Shown here: positions 1 through 6,203 of the stretch, piece by piece | How the letters are laid out: every line of letters starts with the position of its first letter | How positions within the stretch are numbered: the first letter of the stretch is position 1 | Source: an uncultured Coriobacteriaceae bacterium | Lineage (GTDB): Bacteria > Actinomycetota > Coriobacteriia > Coriobacteriales > QAMH01 | NCBI GenBank assembly: GCA_902783925.1 | Contig: CACZSV010000155.1 | Span: 1 to 8,029, forward strand | Length of the DNA stretch: 8,029 nucleotides | Reading direction: 5' to 3' | Program-made: the position numbers and the translations under genes | Notes under the pieces: model-generated | Databases searched by the model: none | What the model saw: only the letters and a program-made list of their open reading frames with translations | Told to the model about the DNA's origin: nothing

Positions 1-122
1 CCAAGATCCTCCGCGCAGGCGTTTTATACGAGATGCTGTATTTTACTGGTGAGAAGCTTCGTCCTTTCAGACATATCATCAGGAACGCTTGGATGCCCCT
101 GTCAAAAAATTCGATTTGCTGA
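1..122 (+). CDS. 3' end of an unidentified protein, running into a mobile-element end
   Basis: A reading frame starting at base 3 is open from the left edge to a TGA at 120-122, giving 39 residues (KILRAGVLYEMLYFTGEKL, then RPFRHIIRNAWMPL and seven more). The composition (mixed hydrophobic, aromatic and basic, no low complexity) looks like real protein, but the piece is short and I do not recognise the family. The last seven codons, including the stop, lie inside the repeat cassette that begins near base 100. The natural C-terminus may therefore have been replaced by element sequence. The gene starts outside the window. It could also be a chance open frame, since 33 codons before the element is weak evidence. 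Confidence 0.4.
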   Translation, partial: KILRAGVLYEMLYFTGEKLRPFRHIIRNAWMPLSKNSIC

Positions 123-347
123 CGATTTTTCATGAAATCTTTCGTTTGCTGACACTTTTTTCGAATTACTGACGATTTTTCCATCTATTTTCGAAACGCT
201 GAATTTATTCATGCTTTCTAGCGGGTGATTTGCAAAGCTGTGTTTCGCAAAAGCCAAGGTGTTTAAAAAAATCGTCAGTAATTCGAAATAATTGCCAAAG
301 CGAGCAGCAATCTGAGCAAAACCGTCAGTAAATCGAAAAAAATGCCA
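100..347. mobile_element. Non-coding cassette of paired transposon ends (IS21/Tn7-like, MITE-like remnant)
   Basis: The left end (100-125) and the reverse complement of the right end (322-347) match at 18 of 26 positions. Both begin TG, and both share the core TTCGATTTnCTGACG (14 of 15 bases). Further copies of the core lie inside: sites with CTGA at 119, 149, 169 and 199 read rightward, and two with GTCAG at 274 and 324 read leftward. All six therefore face inward. Multiple transposase-binding repeats at each end are known for IS21 and Tn7-type elements. No transposase frame lies between them, so this looks like a 248-bp internally deleted or non-autonomous element. I see no clear target duplication: the flanks read GCCCC and TATTT, although ATGCC occurs near both ends. 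Family assignment is inference. Confidence 0.55.
159..288. repeat. Perfect 22-bp inverted repeat inside the cassette
   Basis: Bases 159-180 are the exact reverse complement of 267-288 (core TTCGAATTACTGACG), with 86 bases between the arms. These are the best-preserved copies of the cassette's repeat unit. They are probably transposase-binding sites rather than an RNA hairpin, since no gene adjoins them and the other copies occur at other distances. Confidence 0.8.
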
Positions 348-610
348 TATTTCGGTCGGCACGACGCTTGTGGTCGCCTGTGACGAGTTTGCATGTCGGT
401 GACGGCATCGGTCGACGCGGTAACATTTGAAACGTGTGGATGAAGATCCCGGTTATATGGGGTTTTGTGTTGCAGCCGGGTGTTGGCGGGCTTGCATGCC
501 ACTGGTGTGGGATGGTGCCGGAGCGCCTGCCGACCCAGCGGGTGCAGCCTTTCGGGCGCCGAGGAACTGATGGCTAAAATACTGTTATCCAGCACGTTGA
601 TCGAACAGCA
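348..610. other. Intergenic stretch with no supported gene
   Basis: This 263-base GC-rich stretch lies between the repeat cassette and the stop codon of the permease-GGDEF gene. A minus-strand frame of about 100 codons crosses it but continues into the repeat cassette. It has an unremarkable, proline- and histidine-rich composition and no ribosome binding site I can identify, so I do not call it. I see no tRNA or riboswitch fold. Confidence 0.5.
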
Positions 611-625
611 TTAATTGCGCTGTTC
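603..625 (-). terminator. Weak hairpin over the stop codon of the permease-GGDEF gene
   Basis: GAACAGC (603-609) pairs with GCTGTTC (619-625) around a 9-base loop that contains the stop codon (611-613). On the minus strand no run of T follows, so it lacks the second half of an intrinsic terminator. It may only be a 3'-end stabilising stem. Confidence 0.25.
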
Positions 626-2868
626 TGCGGCATCCTCGCCTTTGAGCGCGTGTTTGTTGTCGTACATGTGGAAATCGGCGCGGTCGAAAACGCGGCGCAT
701 ATCCCGATCAGTTCCAGGTATAAAGTCGGCGATTCCCGATGCCACAACGACTCCGCCGTTCTCTAAGTTGGCTTGCGCCATTTCCTGGAACGAAGACACG
801 AGCCGCTTGCGGTTTTCGTAATCGACACCCTTGAGGACCACTGCGAACTCGTCGCCGCCCACACGGTATACGGGACTATGGCTGAAGGTCTCGCAGATGA
901 GCCCGCATCCCTCTTTGATATAGTCATCGCCGGCCTCGTGACCTTGGGAGTCGTTCATTTCCTTCAGTCCGTTCAGGTCGCAGACAACAACTGCGAAGGG
1001 CTCTTCGCTTCCGCTGGCTATTTCGTCTGATATTGCTTTTTCTGTCTGTTGATACGCATGGTGGCTTTTCACGCCTGTGAGTGAATCTGTGAGGACGATA
1101 TCTTTGACGACATCGAGTTCCCTTTCGCTTCTGCGCGCCCACGTGGCCATATACGAATAATTTGAGAGAAGCAGTGCCAAAGCGATGCCAAAGAGAATTG
1201 CGGCGATGAAGATGGAGTGCTCGATGCCGATTTCCATCTGCTGCATCTCTTTTTCGACAAACTGCTCATCGAGCTCTTCGAGCTCGACTGCGTTCTCGAG
1301 ATTTTGGGGTGCGGTTTCGACGCGTTCGATGTAATGCTGCCGCACTGTGTCGATTGTGCCGTTTGTAATTGAGATGACGGACTGGCTCATCCATGTGAAT
1401 GAGAAGAACACGACAAGCGAAAGTAGCCCAATCCAGATAATCATTGACTTTCCAAAGCGCTCGTTTGGATCATTGCGAAGGATGTATCTAAACGCGAGAA
1501 AGCCCAAGATTCCCCAGGTCGTGAACAGGAAGTAGGATTCGGCCTCAAGACCATGCGAGAAGAGGAAATTGGGAAGCAGGAGGCAGATGCCAAAGAAGAT
1601 CATTGCGATGAGTCCCGCCGCGCCGGTGAAGCGTTCAAGATCGCAATCTTCTCTGCGCGCAATCGAGAGTGTTGCGGCTGCGATGGAGCCGTACACAACA
1701 GTTGCGCCGATGGTTGTTACGTCCACGATCCAGCCAATGGCCGTGCGCCCTAGAAACGGAATGATGAGAGAGACGGCCGCAATGAGAATCACGCACCGCC
1801 CCGGTATGAAGTATTTGTTGATGACGGCGAAGCGGCTGGGCAGGATGTCGTCTTTAGCCATGGCATGCAGCAAACGGCTCAGTGCAACAAGGTTGCCGAA
1901 CAGGCTGCTGACGACGAGCGCGAGCAACGTCAGCATAAGCAGTGCGACGCCCACGGTGCCCATATAGTGGTTGGCAGCATAGAACGCGGGCAGGCCCTCG
2001 ATACCGGTCAGGTTGCTGAGATCGGCGATGTATTCGAACCAGTTCGAATATTGGGAGGGAAATGCCGTTGTGGACATCAGCAGGATGAAACAGTACAGAA
2101 GCAGGGCGGTCCCAATCGAGGCGAGCATGATGCGGAACACGAGTTTTGTAGGGAAGGCGAATTCTTCCGTGTGATGGGAGAGGTTTTCGAAGCCGATGAA
2201 CGCCCAAGGCGAGATGCATGCGATGAGGAGAATCTGGGACACTGCACTTTGGTTGGGGAGGAATCCCGGCTCGATGCTGGCAAAATTGCCGCCGAAGCCC
2301 AGTGCAACCGCGATGAAGCAGGCTGTGATGCACAGAGTGAAAATAATCGCGAGCGCGCTAACCAGATAAGCCACGATTTTACGGAAGCCGTGCATAGCAA
2401 TGCGGTGATGACGATACCCGCAAGGCAGAGCATGACCTCGCCAAGGTAAACCTCGTACCCGAAGACGCCGTAGCTCATTCCAAATTGAAAAGCGTCGCCC
2501 ATGAAGTAGCGTGCGAAAAGTGGAAGCGAGGTGTCGTTTGCCCAGAACATGGCAATGTAGGTGAGCGCGAGGAACCAAGAGACCAGAAACGCGTGATCGT
2601 AGCCGAACACTCTCTTTGTGAAGTCGTAGGCACCGCCCGAAGTGGGAAAACGATTGATGAGATAGTGGTAATTCCTGGCCATGATGACCATGACGATGGC
2701 ACCGACGATGAGGCCCAGAGCACTTCCCCAGGGGCCAGCTTGCATCAGGTACGCGTTATTTGTGACTACGAGAGAGCCCCAGCCGATGGCTGTGCCGAGT
2801 GAAAACGCCCACGCGCCCAAAGGAGACAAATAGGGTGTCAGGCCACGCTCATTGCTTGAGTTTTCCAA
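611..2868 (-). pseudogene. APC-family amino-acid permease fused to a GGDEF diguanylate cyclase, frameshifted
   Basis: With one base restored near 2396 this would encode about 752 residues. Residues ~15-460 form an APC-superfamily permease. TM1 carries GTAIGWGS, then comes the loop INRFPTSGGAYDF, and TM6 carries SPWAFIGFENLSHHTEE, the usual APC pattern. Two further helices flank a ~60-residue acidic, glutamine-rich extracytoplasmic segment. A C-terminal cyclase domain follows, with DSLTG at its start and RVGGDEF at ~669-675 (bases 845-865). The GGDEF signature is intact, so the domain could make cyclic di-GMP from two GTP. The inhibitory RxxD site is absent (FSHS at that position). I prefer a TTG start at 2868, with GAGGTG six bases upstream; a GTG at 2877 is in frame but overlaps that site. 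The frame breaks at ~2395-2397 in TM4-TM5. An internal ATG at 2395 could start a 594-residue product lacking TM1-4. Either a broken gene or a sequence error is possible. Confidence 0.8.
2393..2399 (-). other. Frameshift point in the permease-GGDEF gene
   Basis: Upstream the frame reads ...GIVITALL and then continues CTASVKSW, which leaves the permease pattern. From the ATG at 2395 the other frame reads MHGFRKIVAYLV, a good TM4-TM5 loop of the APC type (compare NIRGVK in relatives). One missing base between the CT at 2397-2396 and the ATG at 2395 would give ITALLxMHGFRKIVAYLV without a break. There is no homopolymer at this point. The nearest run is AAAA a few codons on, so neither programmed slippage nor homopolymer miscounting is an obvious cause. 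Confidence 0.75.
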
Positions 2869-2993
2869 TGCGCACACCTCGCTTTCGGTGAAGCGGGGGC
2901 CAAACGAACTCGTTCATTTGCTGAGGTGAGGCATCGATGGAGAAAATTTTGTGTCACGCAATGCGTTGCTTATCACCTCAGGACATAATTGTA
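2869..2993 (-). promoter_or_regulatory. Leader and probable promoter of the permease-GGDEF gene
   Basis: On the minus strand a TACAAT (-10-like, bases 2993-2988) has only a poor -35 (TACAAA at 17 bases). It would give a leader of roughly 110 bases. The leader contains CTGAGGTGA (2981-2973) pairing exactly with TCACCTCAG (2929-2921). It also has a small palindrome ACGCAATGCGT at 2956-2966, AACGA/TCGTT at 2903-2914, and a CGCTT/AAGCG hairpin at 2880-2895 just before the ribosome binding site. I do not recognise a known riboswitch class in it. The promoter is a guess; the inverted repeats are certain. Confidence 0.4.
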
Positions 2994-3115
2994 TGTTATG
3001 GCAGTCATGTTTTGTAGCGCACTCTCGCCAAATGCATTATTTAAAGAGGAAACCAATGTGAGGGCGGAGTAGACCCAATGTGCTCGTGACGTGCCTGGCT
3101 TTCCCGTTCGGGTGT

Positions 3116-3541
3116 TTATGTCTGCTCTTCGCTGCGGATCATGGCAATGGCTGCCAAAGTCTGCAATATACCCAAGACGAGATAGAAGAGGGACAGGCCG
3201 TTGGGGATGATAAGCATTTCCGTGATGGTCCAGCACAGCAGGAAGATGCCGGCAACGAGGCAGGAGCGATGCCATTTTGACTTGTCTTTGCCGCTCAGAA
3301 CAAGCGCCACGATATTGGGCACTCCGTTAACCAGGAACAGTGCCAGCCCCGGCCAGAAGTGACTCGTGAAGAATACGTCATGCAGTGGGAAGGGGTCGTA
3401 AATTGAGATGGGCATCCAGTCGTTCCACGAAAGCGGCAAGGCGACCAGCGCGCTGAGCATCATCCAGATACCGCATACCGGCGCGCAAATTCCGTTGAAC
3501 CAATTCATGAACAGGGAATAACCCCTACAAAGCTTCTGCAT
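3116..3541 (-). CDS. Four-helix membrane protein of unknown function
   Basis: 141 residues, start ATG at 3541 with CTCCTC (3547-3552, i.e. GAGGAG on the coding strand) five bases upstream. There are about four hydrophobic helices: residues ~17-38 (ICAPVCGIWMMLSALVALPL), ~63-83, ~92-112 and ~116-136. A tryptophan- and proline-rich loop (WNDWMPISIYDPFPLHDVFF) lies between the first two, and the tail is short and polar (RSEEQT). I do not recognise the family and assign no function. It begins 52 bases after the TetR gene ends and is on the same strand, so the two are probably cotranscribed. It is then a likely target, or part of the target set, of that repressor. Confidence 0.8.
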   Translation of the reverse strand: MQKLCRGYSLFMNWFNGICAPVCGIWMMLSALVALPLSWNDWMPISIYDPFPLHDVFFTSHFWPGLALFLVNGVPNIVALVLSGKDKSKWHRSCLVAGIFLLCWTITEMLIIPNGLSLFYLVLGILQTLAAIAMIRSEEQT

Positions 3542-3593
3542 TACGACTCCTCAAACTTTCTTTCGTGCAACTGGGCGTGCCCGTCTTGGGCGA

Positions 3594-4217
3594 TTATCGA
3601 TTAACCAGTTCGCGAAACAGCGCGTCGCGATCAAATTCTCCATGTGGCAGCCCCGGAATATCCTTGTAAGCCTTGCATACCGACAGGCTGATCTCGGTGC
3701 CAACGGCGAGCATTTCCTCGTCCGTGTAGGGGCATCCACCCGTGACGACGAGCGTGGCAAAACCCAAGGCTATGACCCACAGGTCGCGGAAGAAGCAGTC
3801 CGCGGAAAACGCATCCATGTTGTAGATGCGCGTCAACGATTCGCGTGCTAGCTCCTGCGATTCGTGCAACGCCTTGATCGCACTATCCGGATCCTTTCCG
3901 GACGTGTTGAGAAAGAGAAGCTTGAACAGCTCGGGTTCCTCTCTGGCAAAAAGCAGGAAGTTCCTCCAGATGCCTTGGAAGGGGACGGGCTCCTCCAGGC
4001 CGCGCTCGACATAACTGCGGTAGAGATCCATCGCCGCGTCATAGACCGCATCCTTTAGTTGCTCCATGGTGTCGAAGTAAGTGAATATGGGCCTTGTGGA
4101 AACACCAAGGCATGCGGCAACCTCGCGCGCCGTTACGGCGTCTATCCCCTTTTCCTGGGCCACGTCCATCGCCGCGGCGACAATCTCTTCTTTCTGAAAC
4201 TTTACCTTGGGGGGCAT
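3594..4217 (-). CDS. TetR/AcrR-family transcriptional regulator
   Basis: 207 residues, the usual TetR length. The N-terminal helix-turn-helix spans about residues 10-55: KEEIVAAAMDVAQEKGIDAV, then TAREVAACLGVSTRPIFTYF, which is the TetR recognition-helix pattern ending in the conserved Y-F pair. The remainder is a helical ligand-binding and dimerisation domain containing NFLLFAREEPELFKLLFL; the ligand cannot be read from sequence. The start ATG at 4217 has GGAGG (4226-4230) eight bases upstream. An AT-rich palindrome lies 29-46 bases upstream of the start, as expected for an autoregulating repressor. The downstream gene encodes a small membrane protein, the usual kind of TetR target, and the upstream DUF2975-like gene may also be controlled. 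Confidence 0.92.
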   Translation of the reverse strand: MPPKVKFQKEEIVAAAMDVAQEKGIDAVTAREVAACLGVSTRPIFTYFDTMEQLKDAVYDAAMDLYRSYVERGLEEPVPFQGIWRNFLLFAREEPELFKLLFLNTSGKDPDSAIKALHESQELARESLTRIYNMDAFSADCFFRDLWVIALGFATLVVTGGCPYTDEEMLAVGTEISLSVCKAYKDIPGLPHGEFDRDALFRELVNR

Positions 4218-4245
4218 CGCCTATTCCTCCAGATGTTATGAATGT

Positions 4246-4263
4246 ATATGTTATGCAACATAT
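4246..4263. promoter_or_regulatory. Palindromic operator candidate upstream of the TetR gene
   Basis: ATATGTT (4246-4252) and AACATAT (4257-4263) are perfect 7-bp arms around ATGC. The octamer ATGTTATG occurs at 4248-4255 and again at 4233-4240, fifteen bases away, which suggests a second, half-conserved site. The position, in the promoter region of the tetR gene, fits autorepression. I see no convincing -35/-10 pair, but TATACA on the minus strand lies next to the palindrome. Confidence 0.55.
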
Positions 4264-4273
4264 GTAATCTAAC

Positions 4274-4298
4274 ACGCTTGAAGGGTTTACGCAAGCGT
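4274..4298 (-). terminator. Weak hairpin at the end of the DUF2975-like gene
   Basis: ACGCTTG (4274-4280) pairs with CAAGCGT (4292-4298) around an 11-base loop that includes the stop codon at 4287. Only a few scattered T follow on the minus strand, so any termination would be partial, allowing readthrough into the TetR gene. Confidence 0.3.
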
Positions 4299-4829
4299 TT
4301 CCCTGTTCGATTCTGCTTCGTATTTGCAGAGGAGGCTCATGACGATGATGACGACTCCCAGCAGGATCGGCACATCAGCGTCGAAGTCGATGAAGGCCTC
4401 GCCCGGGAAAAGAACCCCGATCGTCGCACAGCAAATATTTGCAATGATCACCGCTGCGAGGGGGATGCAAATCGTGCAGATGCCGAGTCTGAGGAGTTTG
4501 CGCGCTCCCTCGAGGGTGAACGGGGTGCCTGCGGCAAGCTCGTGATCGAAGTAGCGCGAGGCGAGCTTGGCTAAGATGCAGGTGGCAATGCAGACGATCA
4601 GGCCAGTCGCAGCTGTCGCGTAAAACGCGCCGAGGCTCAGGTTGTCCAGGCTGGCGAACAGCGCGTGAATGGTGACGCCGCCTATGACGATGCTTCGGGG
4701 AACCCCAGCGGTGACGAGCCCGACAACGCAGAGTATTCCGCAGACGAGGCAGCATACGTAAGCTATCCCACTCAGGACGCGACCAACCTTCATGAGCGTC
4801 TGGATCGTGTTAAGTGTTTTGCTTTCCAT
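4287..4829 (-). CDS. DUF2975-like integral membrane protein
   Basis: 180 residues from the ATG at 4829, which has a strong AGGAGGAGG site (around 4836-4845). The open frame runs 47 codons further upstream, but that part is basic and cysteine-rich, lies in the promoter region and has no ribosome binding site, so I exclude it. About four membrane helices are visible: VLSGIAYVCCLVCGILCVVG, then GAFYATAATGLIVCIATCIL, then GICTICIPLAAVIIANICCA, and the last one near VPILLGVVIIVMSLL. The loop GTPFTLEGARKLLRLGI and the ending LLCKYEAESNRE match my memory of DUF2975 proteins (PFT...RLRRIG; ...YGAELQEE). That family is often followed by a small Cro/CI-type regulator gene. Here the next gene is a TetR regulator instead. 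Function unknown. Confidence 0.7.
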   Translation of the reverse strand: MESKTLNTIQTLMKVGRVLSGIAYVCCLVCGILCVVGLVTAGVPRSIVIGGVTIHALFASLDNLSLGAFYATAATGLIVCIATCILAKLASRYFDHELAAGTPFTLEGARKLLRLGICTICIPLAAVIIANICCATIGVLFPGEAFIDFDADVPILLGVVIIVMSLLCKYEAESNRETLA

Positions 4830-4911
4830 TGCAAACCTCCTCCTTCGTTTCGTTGTCCAAATTGTGCCAAGTGTGCAATACATGCACCAGTGAGTAGAAT
4901 CACGAGCGCTC

Positions 4912-4925
4912 ATGACAAATGTCAT
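4912..4925. promoter_or_regulatory. Short palindrome in the divergent promoter region
   Basis: ATGACA (4912-4917) and TGTCAT (4920-4925) form 6-bp arms around AA. On the minus strand the palindrome contains TTGTCA, a five-of-six match to a -35 box for the DUF2975-like gene, though I find no good -10 downstream. It lies in the spacer between that gene and yjdF and could be an operator for either. The evidence is position and symmetry only. Confidence 0.3.
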
Positions 4926-4961
4926 TTCTTGAAGCGATTCGAGGAAACTGCCGTCTACAGC

Positions 4962-4970
4962 TGGTATCAT
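4962..4970 (+). promoter_or_regulatory. Extended -10 promoter of yjdF
   Basis: TGGTATCAT is a TGn extended -10 with five of six bases of TATAAT. No good -35 sits 17 bases upstream, which is tolerated by extended -10 promoters. Transcription would start near 4977, just before the structured leader, which fits a riboswitch-controlled mRNA. Confidence 0.5.
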
Positions 4971-4984
4971 GTTCGTGCCGGAGA

Positions 4985-5090
4985 TAAAAACACGACCCCG
5001 TTGGGTAGTCGGGGTGCGTCTGCACGGGCGTCAGTAACCTGCCTCCTTGGTTGTCCCTTCTCCTCCATGGCACATACATAAAGGAGGATC
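4985..5090 (+). ncRNA. Probable yjdF riboswitch leader
   Basis: The leader between the promoter and the yjdF start is highly structured. ACCCCG (4995-5000) pairs with CGGGGT (5010-5015) around a TTGGGTAGT loop. GTGC (5014-5017) can pair with GCAC (5022-5025), and CGTCAGTAACCTGC follows. The GGGTAG and CAGTAACCT segments and the position directly before a yjdF gene match what I remember of the yjdF RNA motif, which senses azaaromatic compounds and controls translation. CCTCCTT (5042-5048) is the exact complement of the AAGGAGG ribosome binding site (5081-5087), a ready switch for blocking or freeing translation. The class assignment needs a covariance-model match; the structural pairings are seen directly. 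Confidence 0.7.
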
Positions 5091-5094
5091 AGCC

Positions 5095-5520
5095 ATGCGA
5101 AAGATCAGGGTATCCTCCGCCCTGACCGTGTATCACGACGGTCAATTTTGGGTGGGGATGTTCGAATGCATTGAGAACGGGAAGCTGTCGGCGTGCCGCG
5201 TCGTGTTCGGTGCGGAGCCGTCGGGCGAGGAAATCCAGGAGCTCGTGTGCGAGCGTTGGCGCTGCCTGCGATTCAGCGAGCCTGTGCGTGCTGCCGAGAA
5301 GCCTAAGCTCGTAAGCAACCCAAAGCGTCGCCAGCGCGAGGCAGCCCGTGAGCTCAGGCAGCGCGGGCCGTCCACGAAAGCACAACAGGCGCTGGCGGAG
5401 GAGCGTGAAGCGAAGGGCATGGAGCGCAAGGCGAACGCCCGTGAGCGGCGCGAACAGCTCAAACAGCAGCGCTACGAGCAGCGCCGGGAAAAGCACAAGC
5501 AGAAGCATCGCGGAAGGTAA
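5095..5520 (+). CDS. yjdF: YjdF family protein (DUF2992)
   Basis: 141 residues from the ATG at 5095, with a perfect AAGGAGG at 5081-5087. The frame opens further upstream, but that part is the leader RNA. The N-terminal ~55 residues form the conserved core (LTVYHDGQFWVGMFE, then RVVFGAEPSGEEIQEL and LRFSEPV). The rest is a highly charged helical tail rich in R, K, E and Q, with NPKRRQREAARE and KAQQALAEEREAK and the characteristic ending KHKQKHRGR. Length and both halves agree with the YjdF family of Firmicutes. The molecular function is not established. The riboswitch association suggests a role in handling toxic azaaromatic compounds. It appears to be monocistronic, converging on the DUF6179-like remnant. 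Confidence 0.92.
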   Translation: MRKIRVSSALTVYHDGQFWVGMFECIENGKLSACRVVFGAEPSGEEIQELVCERWRCLRFSEPVRAAEKPKLVSNPKRRQREAARELRQRGPSTKAQQALAEEREAKGMERKANARERREQLKQQRYEQRREKHKQKHRGR

Positions 5521-5545
5521 GCTGGCCATTTCGTTCGAGCGCACG

Positions 5546-5566
5546 TGCCGGACAGGTCTGTCGGCA
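5546..5566. terminator. Hairpin between convergent genes
   Basis: TGCCG-G-ACAG (5546-5555) can pair with CTGT-CGGCA (5558-5566), with one bulged G. It lies 26 bases past the yjdF stop and before the convergent gene ends, a usual place for a terminator, but no T run follows on either strand. Confidence 0.3.
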
Positions 5567-5615
5567 GGCCCGTCCAGTTTCCCTGGGACCTGGTGGACCG
5601 GACTCTGCTGTTCTC

Positions 5616-6203
5616 CTACATGATCGCATCTTCATCTCGCCCATTTGAGAAAGCTGACTTTCCAGCGTGCCACGCGTCATAGATCGGGTCACGCAGATTG
5701 ATGAGAAGCCCGCGATAATCGGGGCACCATTCGACGAGGTAGCCAATCATTTCATCCGTGTCGAACTGCGCGAGAAAACGTGCCTCCTCGAGGAGTTGGA
5801 CAAGCCAGGCTTCAATGTAATCCAGCCCTTTGAGACGCTCGGATATGGGCCTGCTCAGCGGGTAGTCGATACTGCAGGGAACTTCATGCGCCGCAAAGAA
5901 GCTGTCGTAGACCAGCGGGATCTCCCCGATGCTCGCCAGGGTATCTCTCAAGGCAATGCTGTGGATTGGCGGCATGATCGCGATGGCGTGTTGCCAGAGT
6001 CTCATCACGTTCGCGATATGCGTATCGAGCGCGCGCCTCTTTTGGGTCCATGCGGCCACGGGATCTCCAGATGCAAGGGCGTTTATGGCCTGACTGGGGT
6101 CGTTTTCTCGAAACCCCAAAACGAACAATGCGGATTCAGCCAGCTCGCGGCCCTCGAACGCGGAGACGCTCGAAATTTGGTATTCCCGATTTTCGGATAA
6201 GGC
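5616..6203 (-). pseudogene. DUF6179-like protein, N-terminus missing
   Basis: The frame is open for 195 codons from just after an in-frame TAA (6206-6204) to a TAG at 5616. No ATG or GTG lies near its beginning. The first possible start is a TTG at 6128 with no ribosome binding site, and clear family-like sequence begins before it (REYQISSVSAFEGRELAESA). The rest, including MPPIHSIALRDTLASIGEIP, VYDSFFAAHEVPCSIDYPL and YIEAWLVQLLEEARFLAQFD, followed by DYRGLLINL, resembles the C-terminal two thirds of DUF6179 proteins as I remember them (SSSV...A..L; RDTL..I..F...YD..F.AHEIP..DYPL). Those proteins are longer at the N-terminus. This therefore looks like a truncated gene, or one with a frameshift near 6200. 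Function unknown. Confidence 0.55.

Noticed and set aside
119..203. Regularly spaced repeats as a possible CRISPR array
   Set aside because: The units are 20-30 bases apart with almost no spacer, poorly conserved, and present in both orientations; that is a binding-site array, not a CRISPR.
102..362. Minus-strand open frame of 86 codons across the repeat cassette
   Set aside because: It is made from the inverted repeats themselves, with recurring F/S/K/N-rich patterns and no ribosome binding site; this is a by-product of AT-rich repeats.
275..595. Minus-strand open frame of 106 codons downstream of the permease-GGDEF gene
   Set aside because: It runs into the repeat cassette, its composition is not protein-like (P, H, R, T rich) and no start signal is visible.
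2375..2400. Programmed -1 frameshift at the AAAA run near the junction
   Set aside because: The run is only four A, there is no slippery heptamer, and slipping there would insert TASVK in place of the better MHGFRK loop. A missing base fits the family pattern more simply.
1865..2449. Plus-strand open frame of 194 codons opposite the permease
   Set aside because: It is rich in charged residues and cysteine, the typical antisense shadow of a membrane protein gene, and has no family pattern.
4830..4970. Upstream ATG at 4970 as the start of the DUF2975-like protein
   Set aside because: The extra 47 residues are not membrane- or family-like, overlap the divergent promoter region, and the ATG at 4829 has a near-perfect ribosome binding site.
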